Origin: Streptomyces sp. DSM 15324
Lineage (GTDB): Bacteria; Actinomycetota; Actinomycetes; Streptomycetales; Streptomycetaceae
DNA length: 64,000 bases
Direction of reading: 5' to 3'
Assembly: GCF_001514285.1 (NCBI RefSeq)
Contig: NZ_KQ949024.1
Span: 256,405 to 320,404, forward strand
The notes beneath the pieces are model-generated. The model searched no databases and was not told where the DNA came from. It saw only the letters and a list, made by a program, of their open reading frames with translations. This document shows positions 8,264 to 16,124 of the stretch, in pieces; within the stretch, counting starts at the first letter, position 1, and each line of letters begins with the position of its first letter. The translations under genes and the position numbers were made by a program.

Positions 8264-9547
8264 TCACCGGACCGCCTGCGGCCACGGCAGCCAGCCGCGC
8301 ACCTCGAAGCCGCCGTCGTCGCGGGGCCCGTGCGCCAGCCGTCCGCCGGCCAGGGTCGCGCGTTCGGTCAGCCCGATCAGGCCCTGGCCGGATCCGGGGA
8401 CGGGCGGGACGTCGCCGTCGGGAGCGGCGTTGCGTACGAGGACGGTGAGGCCTTCGCCCGGGCCGCCCTCGACGGTGACCTCGGTCTCCGCGCCCGGCGC
8501 GTGCTTGCGGGCGTTGGTGAGGCACTCCTGGGCGATGCGGTAGGCGGTGCGGCCGACGGAGGCGGGTACGGCGGCGGGCTCGGTGACGCGCTGGTCGAGG
8601 GTGACCTTCAGACCGGCCTCGCGGGACTCGGCGACGAGGGCGTCCAGGGCGGCCAGCGTGGGTTGGGGGCGTCCGCCGTCGTCGGACTCCCCGGCCCGCA
8701 GGACGCCGATGATCTCGCGCAGGTCCTGGAGGGCCTCGTGGGCGCTCTCCCGGATGACGCCGGCGGCCCGCGCGATCTCCTCGCGGGGCGCGTCCGGGCG
8801 GAACTCCAGCGCGCCGGCGTGGACGCTCAGCAGGGTCAGCCGGTGGGCGAGCACGTCGTGCATCTCGCGGGCGATGGCCTCACGCGCCAGCCGCTGCGCC
8901 TGCTCGGCCCGCAGCCGTGCCTCCGTCTCGGCGCGCCGGGCCCGGTCGCGCAGGCTCAGCATGAGCTGTCGTTTGGACCGGACGAACATGCCCCAGCCGA
9001 TGACCGCGCCGGTGAGGATGCCGGTGAACACCACGGCCCCCGGGTAGGGCAGGTCGGGGTCGGGGCGCAGCCAGAAGAACAGCGGGACCAGTGCGAGGTC
9101 GGCGCCGCCGACGAAGGCCACGTACCGGAAGGGGCGGTGCACCGCGAGGGTGAACAGGGCGACCATGCAGGCGCCGCCCGCGGTGTTGGAGAGGAAGCCG
9201 ACGGGGACCATCGCCACGGCGAGGCCGAGCGGCCGGCGGCGGCGGATCCAGAGCGCGGCGCAGGACAGCACACCGAGGAGCTGGTCGGTGACGAGCAGGG
9301 CGCGCGGCATGTCCTCCTCGCTGCCGAGGCTCTGAGCGGCGAGCACGCCGACGACGACCGCCAGCAGGAAGCAGGTGAAGTCCACGACCCAGTCGCGCGC
9401 GGTGCGCCGGGGCGGCCGTCCGGACCGCTCGGCGTCCGGGTCGAGCTCGGCGACCAGCGCGGAGGGCAGCAGCCAGGGGCGGCGTACGAGCCGCGGCGCG
9501 GTGTGGAGCGCGTCGGGTGTCCGTGCCGCGCCGTCCTGTCCCCTCAT
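8264..9547 (-). CDS. Sensor histidine kinase, HPK7 type
   Basis: The 427-residue protein starts at ATG 9547. Four or five hydrophobic segments occupy about residues 50-180, with a short extracellular portion, followed by a coiled region (RARRAETEARLRAEQAQRLA). The phospho-acceptor His lies in AREMHDVLAHRL near residue 229, and the C-terminal HATPase domain has GSGQGLIGLTERATLAGG. This architecture is typical of kinases paired with NarL-type regulators, and the partner gene follows directly. The signal is unknown; the near absence of an extracellular domain points to membrane or intracellular sensing. Confidence 0.92.
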   Translation of the reverse strand: MRGQDGAARTPDALHTAPRLVRRPWLLPSALVAELDPDAERSGRPPRRTARDWVVDFTCFLLAVVVGVLAAQSLGSEEDMPRALLVTDQLLGVLSCAALWIRRRRPLGLAVAMVPVGFLSNTAGGACMVALFTLAVHRPFRYVAFVGGADLALVPLFFWLRPDPDLPYPGAVVFTGILTGAVIGWGMFVRSKRQLMLSLRDRARRAETEARLRAEQAQRLAREAIAREMHDVLAHRLTLLSVHAGALEFRPDAPREEIARAAGVIRESAHEALQDLREIIGVLRAGESDDGGRPQPTLAALDALVAESREAGLKVTLDQRVTEPAAVPASVGRTAYRIAQECLTNARKHAPGAETEVTVEGGPGEGLTVLVRNAAPDGDVPPVPGSGQGLIGLTERATLAGGRLAHGPRDDGGFEVRGWLPWPQAVR

Positions 9548-9726
9548 GGCCGACCAATCTACGCAGCGAGGAGGGCCGATACCTCCCTCTCGGCGCGGAC
9601 TTGGACGAAGGTCGCGCCCTCGTCTACTTTCGGCCCGCGCCGCCCGGCCGCCGCGCGCCTTCCGCCCCGGCCGCCCCGCCCCACGGCCGATGCGCACGAC
9701 GGCCCCGCGCGGTGAGGCTCGTCGCC

Positions 9727-9927
9727 ATGAAGGAGTTCCTGGAGGTACTCGGTTTTCTCGCCCTGGTGCAGGGGGTCCTGGGCCTGGTGCACGAGTTCAC
9801 CCACTGGCGGGTGGGACTCGTGCAGCGGGTCGGCTTCCTGGACGGGTACGAGGTGTACGTGAGCGGGGCGCTGGTGGTGCTGGCGGTCACGCTGTTCGCG
9901 GCCGCGGAGAGCCGGGGGCGGGACTGA
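9727..9927 (+). CDS. Small membrane protein, 66 residues
   Basis: ATG 9727 gives MKEFLEVLGFLALVQGVLGL, with hydrophobic segments at about 6-24 and 43-59 and a polar link between them (HEFTHWRVGLVQRVGF). The frame also stays open further upstream, but that part is unlike coding sequence. The protein looks like a small two-helix actinobacterial membrane protein; no function is recognised. It stands alone between divergent and convergent neighbours. Confidence 0.7.
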   Translation: MKEFLEVLGFLALVQGVLGLVHEFTHWRVGLVQRVGFLDGYEVYVSGALVVLAVTLFAAAESRGRD

Positions 9928-9947
9928 CCGGCCGCAGGGGCGGGACC

Positions 9948-9968
9948 GACCGGCCGCGCGGGCCGGTC
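9948..9968. terminator. Hairpin between convergent genes
   Basis: GACCGGCC, a 5-base loop and GGCCGGTC form a perfect 8-bp stem between the small membrane protein gene and the MHYT gene, which converge here. There is no U-tract, as is common in Streptomyces terminators. Confidence 0.5.
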
Positions 9969-9978
9969 AGCCGCGCGC

Positions 9979-10800
9979 CTACCAGGAGCCGTACTGCCGC
10001 GACGGCTGCGCGGAGTGGTCGCCGGCTGCCTGGTACGGGGCCGCGGGCGTCGCGGGGTGGAAGTCGTCGTCGCCGAGCATCATGTCGGGGTCGAACATGA
10101 CGATGACCGCGGCGATCAGCAGGACCGCGAGGGGGCCGGCGAGCATGACGAGGAGGAAGGACAGGAGGCTGGTGGAGGACTGGGCGACGGCGGACGTGCC
10201 AGTGAGGTGGACGGAGACCGCGGCCATGCCGGTGTAGTGCATGCCCGTCACGGCCACGCCCATGACCAGGGCCGCGCCCAGGCTGGACCAGAGCTTGTGG
10301 ATGGAGACCGCCGCCCAGAGGGCCGCGGTGGCGGCGCCGATGGCGATCGCCACGGACAGTCCCACCGTCACGGCGTCGTAGTGCAGGGTGCCGTTGGTGT
10401 GGATGGCGCCCATGCCGAGGTAGTGCATGGCGGCGACGCCGAGGCCGGTGACCGTGCCCGCCGTCGCCAGGTTCAGCGGGGAGCCGCCCCGGTAGCCGAC
10501 GAGGAACACGCCGAGGGCGACGACGACGATCGCGACGACGAGGCTGAGGAGCGTCTTCGTCGTGTCGTAGCCGACCAGGGCACCCTGGACGCTGAAGCCG
10601 ATCATGGCGATGAAGTGCATGGTCCAGATGCCGCAGCCGATGGCGACGGCGCCCAGCGCCAGCCAGGCGGCCCGGCGGTCCGGGCGGCGCAGCGACCTCG
10701 TGGTGCACCGCAGCCCGAGCGCCGCGCCCAGACAGGCCATCAGATACGCGGAGACCGGGGTCACCGCGCCGTAGTAGAAGTTGGAGACGGTCGCGGTCAT
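9979..10800 (-). CDS. MHYT-domain integral membrane sensor
   Basis: The 273-residue protein has seven or so membrane helices. It contains the three repeats that define the MHYT domain: WTMHFIAM, AAMHYLGMGA and TGMHYTGMAA. The conserved Met/His residues are proposed to bind copper and to sense a diatomic gas or redox state in the membrane. In many bacteria the domain is joined to GGDEF/EAL output domains; here only a 30-residue acidic tail follows (DDDFHPATPAAPYQAAGDHS), so a partner protein would be needed. The start is ATG 10800. Confidence 0.93.
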   Translation of the reverse strand: MTATVSNFYYGAVTPVSAYLMACLGAALGLRCTTRSLRRPDRRAAWLALGAVAIGCGIWTMHFIAMIGFSVQGALVGYDTTKTLLSLVVAIVVVALGVFLVGYRGGSPLNLATAGTVTGLGVAAMHYLGMGAIHTNGTLHYDAVTVGLSVAIAIGAATAALWAAVSIHKLWSSLGAALVMGVAVTGMHYTGMAAVSVHLTGTSAVAQSSTSLLSFLLVMLAGPLAVLLIAAVIVMFDPDMMLGDDDFHPATPAAPYQAAGDHSAQPSRQYGSW

Positions 10801-11397
10801 CGAGGATCCCTTCACGTGCGTTTCGGCTCGGCCGGCGGCCCTGACCCGGGCGCACGGCAGTCCTGATAGGGGATGCAGGACACGGGGGATCCGGTCGATC
10901 AGATCAAGCCACCTGGCCGAGTTGTGCATGATTCAACCACACAAAGCACACACGTCCTCCACATTGCGCATCTGTTCGCCGAATCGATACTTCGGCTTCT
11001 GTCACCCGAAACGATGCCCAAATCGCCCATTCAGGACGGATGGACGGGCCGAGGGTGGGCGACCGGGTGAGGCACCGGCGGACGCGCACCCACGAGGCAC
11101 GCACCCACCTTCGCTCACCCGACCACATTTCTGGAAACCCGGATATCTGGTTTTATTCACGCGCCACAAGGTCGAACTGATATGCGGGTGCAATTGGTCG
11201 CGCTTTTCCGGGGGCGGGTGGGCCTCGCGCGCTCGACGAGAGCGCTGTATGCGCCCTGCCTGCGCGAGCCGGCCTTACGTTACCTTCACTTCGTGGACGC
11301 AAACCGGCCACAGTATCACCGCCCTCGGGAGGTGAAACGGTCCGGCGTTGCCACTGCATCCGTCCGGGAATGTCGAATCACTGCGATGGGGGGCCTT
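10801..11397. other. Non-coding region upstream of the lanthipeptide operon
   Basis: About 600 bp separates the MHYT and LanKC genes, which are divergent. The stretch 10910-11160 is notably AT-richer than its surroundings, and 11270-11300 holds ttacgttaccttcacttc. No convincing gene, RNA or clear -35/-10 pair was found. The region must hold promoters for both genes. The only structure seen is a short hairpin near 11235-11251 (GCGCTC/GAGCGC). Confidence 0.5.
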
Positions 11398-13941
11398 ATG
11401 GACATGCGCTACGAGGCGTTTTCGTATGCCGATCCGGTGTTCTACGACTCACCTGTCCGCTGGGCGACGGTGGAGGAGTTCGACGCCGTCGGGGAGCCGT
11501 TACCGGCCGGCTGGGCCGGCCACGCACGGGACGTGTGGGTGGGGCGGCAGCTCGCGGACGCCGAACTCCCCGACCAGGGCTGGAAGATCCATGTCTCGGC
11601 ATGCATGGACAACGCGGAGCACATCCTGTCCGTGGTCTCCGCCTACTGCTTCGAGAACCGCGTGGCGTTCAAGTTCCTGCGCAGCCCGGCGCTGGTGCAG
11701 ACCCAGAACGCGAAGTACGCCTCCCGGGGTTCGAGCGGGAAGTTCATGACGCTGTACCCGGTCGACGAACCGGCGCTGGAGCGATGTCTTCACGACCTCG
11801 ACGCGGCCCTCGCGGGACAGCGGGGACCGTACATCCTGAGCGATCTGCGCTGGCGCGAGGGACCCCTGTACCTGCGCTACGGCGGGTTCACCGAGCAGTT
11901 CTGCCGCTCGGAGACCGGCGAGCTGGTCCTGGCGCTGCGCGAACCCTCGGGCCGGCTGCGGCCGGACGTGCGGCGCGCCGTGTTCGAGGTGCCCGACTGG
12001 GCTCCCGTGCCGGGTGTCCTGGCCGAGGCGCTGGCCGACCGGGCGAGAGCGAGCACGGCCGAGTTCGGCTACTCGGTGGAACGGGCCCTGCACTTCTCCA
12101 ACGGCGGGGGCATCTACATCGCCCGGCCCGCCGGCGGGGGCGAGGAGGTGGTCCTCAAGGAGGCCCGCCCGCACGCCGGGCTCGACCAGCGCGGGGACGA
12201 CGCCGTGCTCCGGCTCGGCAGGGAACGGGACATCCTCCACCGGCTGGACGGGGTGTCCGCCGTACCCGCCGCCCTCGACTACTTCACCGCCTGGGAACAC
12301 CACTTCCTGGTCCAGGAGTACGTGGAGGGCGAGCCGCTGAACCGGTGGTTCGGGCGACGCTATCCCCTGGTCCACCCCGATCCCGACCAGACGGACGTCG
12401 ACCGCTACAGAGCGGAGGCGCTCCAGGTCCTGGAGGGCATCGAGGAAGGCCTGCGCGCCATCCACGACCGCGGGGTCGTCTTCGGGGACCTCCATCCGCG
12501 CAACCTGATCGTCCGTCCCGACGGACGGGTCTGCTTCATCGACTTCGAACTCGCCTCCCCCGTCGACGCGTTCGTCAGACCCGGACTCGGCGCCGCCGGC
12601 TTCGCCGCCCCCGCCGACCTGCACGGGTTCGCGATCGACCGCCACGCCCTCGACGCCCTGCGGCTGTGGATCTTCATGCCGCTGATGCAGCTGACGTCGC
12701 TGGACACGGGCAAACGGGCGCAGCTGGCCGCCGCCGCGGCGGACCGCTTCGGACTGCCCGCCCCCGCCCCGGCCCCACCGCCCTCCGGGCCACCCCCTTC
12801 CCCCTGCGGGCCACCGGAGCGCGAGGCGCTCACCGCCCTCTTCAGCGGCGACCGCACCTCATGGCCCGCCCTGCGCGACTCGATGGCGGCGGCCATCACG
12901 GCCAGCGCCACCCCGGAACGCACCGACCGGCTCTTCCCGGGCGACCCGAACCAGTTCACCCACGACGGTCTCGGGCTCGCGTACGGCGCCTCGGGCGTGC
13001 TGTGGGCCCTGCACTGCACCGGCGCTCCCGTCGCCGGCGACCACGTCCAGTGGCTCCTGGACGCCGTCGCCCGCGAACCCTGCCGCCCCGGTCTCTACAC
13101 CGGCTCGCACGGTGTCGCCCTGGCGCTCGACCGCCTCGGCCACGCCCGGCAGGCGCACAACCTCCTCGACCGGCTGCTGAAGGACCCGCCGGACGGCCAG
13201 GGCAGCGATCTCGCCGGCGGACTGCCCGGCATCGGACTCACCCTGCTGCACTTCGCCGGCACCACCGGGGACGCCTCCCTGCACGCCGCCGCGGCCGACA
13301 CCGCCGCACGCCTCGCCGACCGCCTGCGGGCACCCTCCGGCGAGGGCGGACCACCGACCGCCGCGCGCAGCGGGCTGATGCACGGCAGCACCGGAGCCGC
13401 CCTGCTCTTCCTGCGCCTGTACGACACCACCGGCGACCGTGACCTGCTCGACCTCGCGGAGCTGGCGCTCGGCCGCGACCTGGACCGCTGTGTCCTCGGC
13501 GAGGACGGCACCCTCCAGGTCGACGACGGCAGCAGGGTGCTGCCGTACCTGGAATCGGGCAGCGCGGGTATCGCCGCCGTCCTCCACGACCAACTGCGCC
13601 ACCGCCCGGATCCGGCCCTGCGGCAGAGCCTGGAACGCATCCGCGGCGCGGCCGAGCCCGAGTTCATCGTCCAGCCCGGACTGTTCAACGGGCGGGCCGG
13701 ACTGATCTGGCTGCTGTGCCTGCTCCAGGACGACAGCGGGGTCCACGACCGGGTGATCCAGCGTCACATCCGACGCCTGGTGTGGCATCTGATCCCCTAT
13801 CAGGGACATGTGGCCTTCCCCGGCGAGCAGCTCCTGCGGCTGTCGATGGACCTGGCCACCGGCTCCGCCGGCATCCTGCTCGCCCTCGGATCGGCCCTCG
13901 CCGACACCCCGGCGCTGCCCTTCTGGCAGCGGGCGGCCTGA
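11398..13941 (+). CDS. Class III lanthipeptide synthetase LanKC (RamC/AmfT type)
   Basis: The 847-residue enzyme would phosphorylate Ser residues of the precursor at 14043, eliminate them and cyclise onto Cys. Order: an N-terminal lyase-like region (1-200); a Ser/Thr kinase domain with the ATP-binding Lys254 (VVLKEARPH), catalytic Asp364 (FGDLHPRNL) and metal-binding Asp382 (FIDFELAS); then a LanC-like cyclase domain from about 515 (GLYTGSHGVAL, GLMHGSTGA, LFNGRAGLIW). The zinc-binding Cys/Cys/His of true LanC are not evident, as is usual in class III. ATG 11398 follows a GGGGGG ribosome site and gives MDMRYEAFSYADP, matching the family start. Codon 35 is TTA (11500-11502), implying bldA dependence. 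Confidence 0.93.
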   Translation: MDMRYEAFSYADPVFYDSPVRWATVEEFDAVGEPLPAGWAGHARDVWVGRQLADAELPDQGWKIHVSACMDNAEHILSVVSAYCFENRVAFKFLRSPALVQTQNAKYASRGSSGKFMTLYPVDEPALERCLHDLDAALAGQRGPYILSDLRWREGPLYLRYGGFTEQFCRSETGELVLALREPSGRLRPDVRRAVFEVPDWAPVPGVLAEALADRARASTAEFGYSVERALHFSNGGGIYIARPAGGGEEVVLKEARPHAGLDQRGDDAVLRLGRERDILHRLDGVSAVPAALDYFTAWEHHFLVQEYVEGEPLNRWFGRRYPLVHPDPDQTDVDRYRAEALQVLEGIEEGLRAIHDRGVVFGDLHPRNLIVRPDGRVCFIDFELASPVDAFVRPGLGAAGFAAPADLHGFAIDRHALDALRLWIFMPLMQLTSLDTGKRAQLAAAAADRFGLPAPAPAPPPSGPPPSPCGPPEREALTALFSGDRTSWPALRDSMAAAITASATPERTDRLFPGDPNQFTHDGLGLAYGASGVLWALHCTGAPVAGDHVQWLLDAVAREPCRPGLYTGSHGVALALDRLGHARQAHNLLDRLLKDPPDGQGSDLAGGLPGIGLTLLHFAGTTGDASLHAAAADTAARLADRLRAPSGEGGPPTAARSGLMHGSTGAALLFLRLYDTTGDRDLLDLAELALGRDLDRCVLGEDGTLQVDDGSRVLPYLESGSAGIAAVLHDQLRHRPDPALRQSLERIRGAAEPEFIVQPGLFNGRAGLIWLLCLLQDDSGVHDRVIQRHIRRLVWHLIPYQGHVAFPGEQLLRLSMDLATGSAGILLALGSALADTPALPFWQRAA

Positions 13942-13961
13942 CACCCCTGCGGTGTCCCCCT

Positions 13962-13981
13962 CTGCGAACCACCGTTCGCAG
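13962..13981 (+). other. Hairpin between synthetase and precursor genes
   Basis: CTGCGAAC, a 4-base loop and GTTCGCAG form a perfect 8-bp stem 20 bp after the LanKC stop and 61 bp before the precursor start. It could protect or partly terminate the mRNA, so that precursor and synthetase levels differ. Confidence 0.45.
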
Positions 13982-14042
13982 CCCAGAGTTTCCGGCGACC
14001 GCCGGGAAGCAGAAGCACCACCCGAAGTGACAGGAGTACACC

Positions 14043-14168
14043 ATGTCCATCCTCAGCCTGCAGGCCCTGGAGACCACCGAAGAGACCACCGAGTACATGT
14101 CGGTGATCAGCTCCCTCTCCGCGGTGAACTGCACCAACAGCACCGTCAGCACCCTGCTGTGCCTGTAG
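14043..14168 (+). CDS. SapB/AmfS-family class III lanthipeptide precursor
   Basis: This 41-residue peptide was too short for routine ORF lists. It starts at ATG 14043 after AGGAG. The leader is MSILSLQALETTEETTEYM, with the LQ motif used by LanKC enzymes. The core holds two SxxSxxxC motifs: SSLSAVNC (Ser23, Ser26, Cys30) and STVSTLLC (Ser33, Ser36, Cys40), with two residues between the rings. From memory this spacing equals that of SapB and AmfS, morphogenetic surfactants that help aerial hyphae rise, but the ring residues differ. The ring type (lanthionine or labionin) cannot be read from sequence. It is flanked by the synthetase and the exporter genes. Confidence 0.9.
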   Translation: MSILSLQALETTEETTEYMSVISSLSAVNCTNSTVSTLLCL

Positions 14169-14236
14169 TCGGCACCCCCGGGGCCGGTGCGCCCCACCAC
14201 CGGACGGCCGGGTGACCGGACGGCCGGATGAACAGA

Positions 14237-14269
14237 GCCGGCCCGGGCTGAGCTAGAGCCCGGGCCGGC
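14237..14269 (+). terminator. Strong hairpin after the precursor gene
   Basis: GCCGGCCCGGGCT, a 7-base loop and AGCCCGGGCCGGC form a perfect 13-bp GC-rich stem, 68 bp after the precursor stop and 52 bp before the first transporter gene. No U-tract follows. It probably acts as a partial terminator or 3-prime stabiliser, keeping precursor mRNA above transporter mRNA. Confidence 0.65.
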
Positions 14270-14321
14270 GCTCATGTGCCACCCGTTCGGACCGTCCGTC
14301 CCTCTCCCGCAGGAGCCTTGT

Positions 14322-16019
14322 ATGCGGCACGGCCTCACCACCACCGTACTCCGACTGTGGTGGCCCACCGCGCTCGCGCTGTCCGTGGCGGCCGGCTCGC
14401 TGGCCGCGCTGCTCCTGCCCGCCGCCGTGTCACGGGCCGTGGACCGGGCCCTCGCCGGTGGCGGCGGCGCGGGGGTCGTCCCGCTGGCCTCGGTCGTCGG
14501 ACTCCTGACGGTGGCGGAGGCCGTCGCGCAGTACGCGGGACCGCGCGCCACCGCCGAGACGACGGCCCGGCTGCGCACCGCCCTGGTGCGGCACGTCATG
14601 GCCGGCGGTCCCCACCCCGCACGGCAGACGGCGACCGGCGACCTGGTGGCCCGGCTCACCGCCGGCACCGCGGAGGCCGGGCTCGCCGGTCAGGCGATCG
14701 TCTACGCGGTCGCCCAGCTCGCCATGGCGACCGGTGCCGTGGTGGCCCTCGGACTGCTCGCCCCCGAACTGGCCGCCGCCTTCCTGGTGACCGCTCCGGC
14801 CGGCTGGCTGCTGCTGCGCCGGCAGCTGCGGCGCACCGTGCGGCGCGGTACGGGCTATCAGAGCGCGCAGGCCGCCGTGGCCGCCCGGCTGCTGGACGCC
14901 CTCGCGGGCAGCCGCACCATCGCCGCCGCCGGAACCGTCGAGCAGGAGATCGAGCGCGTGCTGCGACCGGTGGCCGAACTCTCGCGGCACGGCCGGGCGT
15001 TGTGGGACAGCCAGCGCCGGGTCGCCTGGTCCACCGGTCTGCTCGCGCCCGCGACCCAGATCACCGTCCTCGCCGTCGCCGGGCACGAACTGTCCACCGG
15101 GGCGCTCAGCACGGGCGAGTTGATCGCCGCGCTCGGCTACACCGCCCTGGGTCTCGGCGGGTTCGGCACGGCACAGAGCCTGCTGGACCTCGCCCGCGCC
15201 CGGGCGGGACAGGCCCGGGTGTCCGAGGTGCTCGACACCCCCCGGGGGCCGGTGGGGCTGCGCGCCCTGCCGCCGGGTCCGGGACGGGTGGAGATCCGCG
15301 AGGTCACGGTACGGCGGTCCGGGCGGGCGGTCCTGGACCGGCTGGAGCTGGTCCTCCCGGCGGGCACCTGCACCGCGCTGGTGGGGAGTTCGGGGTCGGG
15401 CCGCTCGCTGCTGGCCGCGGTCGCCGGCGGACTGCTGGTCCCGGACGGGGGCCTGGTGCTGCTGGACGGCGTACCGCTGGACGAGATCCGTCCCGCGGAC
15501 CTGCGGGCCGCCGTCTCGTACGCCTTCGGCGACCCCGCGCTGACCGGGGTCACCGTCCTCGACGCCCTGACGGCCGCGGCGGAGCCGGTCGGTGCCGCCG
15601 ACGCCCGCCGGGCCGCGCGCGCGGCGCAGGCGGACACCTTCGTGCGCCGGCTGCCCGCCGGTTACGACACCCCTCTCGCCGACGCGCCCCTGTCCGGGGG
15701 ACAACGGCAGCGGGTGGGGCTCGCGCGCGCCCTGGCCCGCGACTGCCGGCTGCTCGTCCTCGACGACGCCACATCCAGCCTCGACACCGCCACCGAGGCC
15801 GCGGTGCTGCACGCCGTGGACGCCTCCCACGGGGACCGCACCCGGCTGATCGTGACCCACCGGACGTCCACGGCGGCCCGGGCGGACGCGGTGGCCTGGC
15901 TGGACGCAGGACGTATCCGGGCCCTCGCCCCCCACCACGTGCTGTGGCGGACACCGGCCTACCGCCGCATCTTCACCGGCACGGGGGACTCCGACGGGCC
16001 GGGGGACTCCGGCGACTGA
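14322..16019 (+). CDS. ABC exporter half-transporter with degenerate ATP site (RamA-like)
   Basis: The 565-residue protein starts at ATG 14322, six bases after AGGAG. The transmembrane domain (about 1-290) is followed by a nucleotide-binding domain. Walker A reads GSSGSGRS, with Arg361 replacing the invariant Lys; Walker B reads VLDDATSSLD, with Asp482 replacing the catalytic Glu. The signature LSGGQ and the switch His (VTHR) are intact. This is the degenerate partner expected in a heterodimeric exporter with the next gene, serving the lanthipeptide. The order synthetase, precursor, exporter A, exporter B equals that of the ram/amf operons. Confidence 0.88.
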   Translation: MRHGLTTTVLRLWWPTALALSVAAGSLAALLLPAAVSRAVDRALAGGGGAGVVPLASVVGLLTVAEAVAQYAGPRATAETTARLRTALVRHVMAGGPHPARQTATGDLVARLTAGTAEAGLAGQAIVYAVAQLAMATGAVVALGLLAPELAAAFLVTAPAGWLLLRRQLRRTVRRGTGYQSAQAAVAARLLDALAGSRTIAAAGTVEQEIERVLRPVAELSRHGRALWDSQRRVAWSTGLLAPATQITVLAVAGHELSTGALSTGELIAALGYTALGLGGFGTAQSLLDLARARAGQARVSEVLDTPRGPVGLRALPPGPGRVEIREVTVRRSGRAVLDRLELVLPAGTCTALVGSSGSGRSLLAAVAGGLLVPDGGLVLLDGVPLDEIRPADLRAAVSYAFGDPALTGVTVLDALTAAAEPVGAADARRAARAAQADTFVRRLPAGYDTPLADAPLSGGQRQRVGLARALARDCRLLVLDDATSSLDTATEAAVLHAVDASHGDRTRLIVTHRTSTAARADAVAWLDAGRIRALAPHHVLWRTPAYRRIFTGTGDSDGPGDSGD

Positions 16020-16124
16020 GGCCCGTACGGCCGGCCGCCGACCGGACCCGACCGACCGGACCGGACCCGTCCGGACCGCAGCGGACCGGGCCCGACCGGA
16101 CCACGGACGAAAGGACAGCGACGC

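Noticed and set aside
7492..9547. The two-component system as regulator of the lanthipeptide operon (RamR role)
   Set aside because: It has its own kinase, an intact receiver and is separated by two other genes; nothing ties it to the operon.
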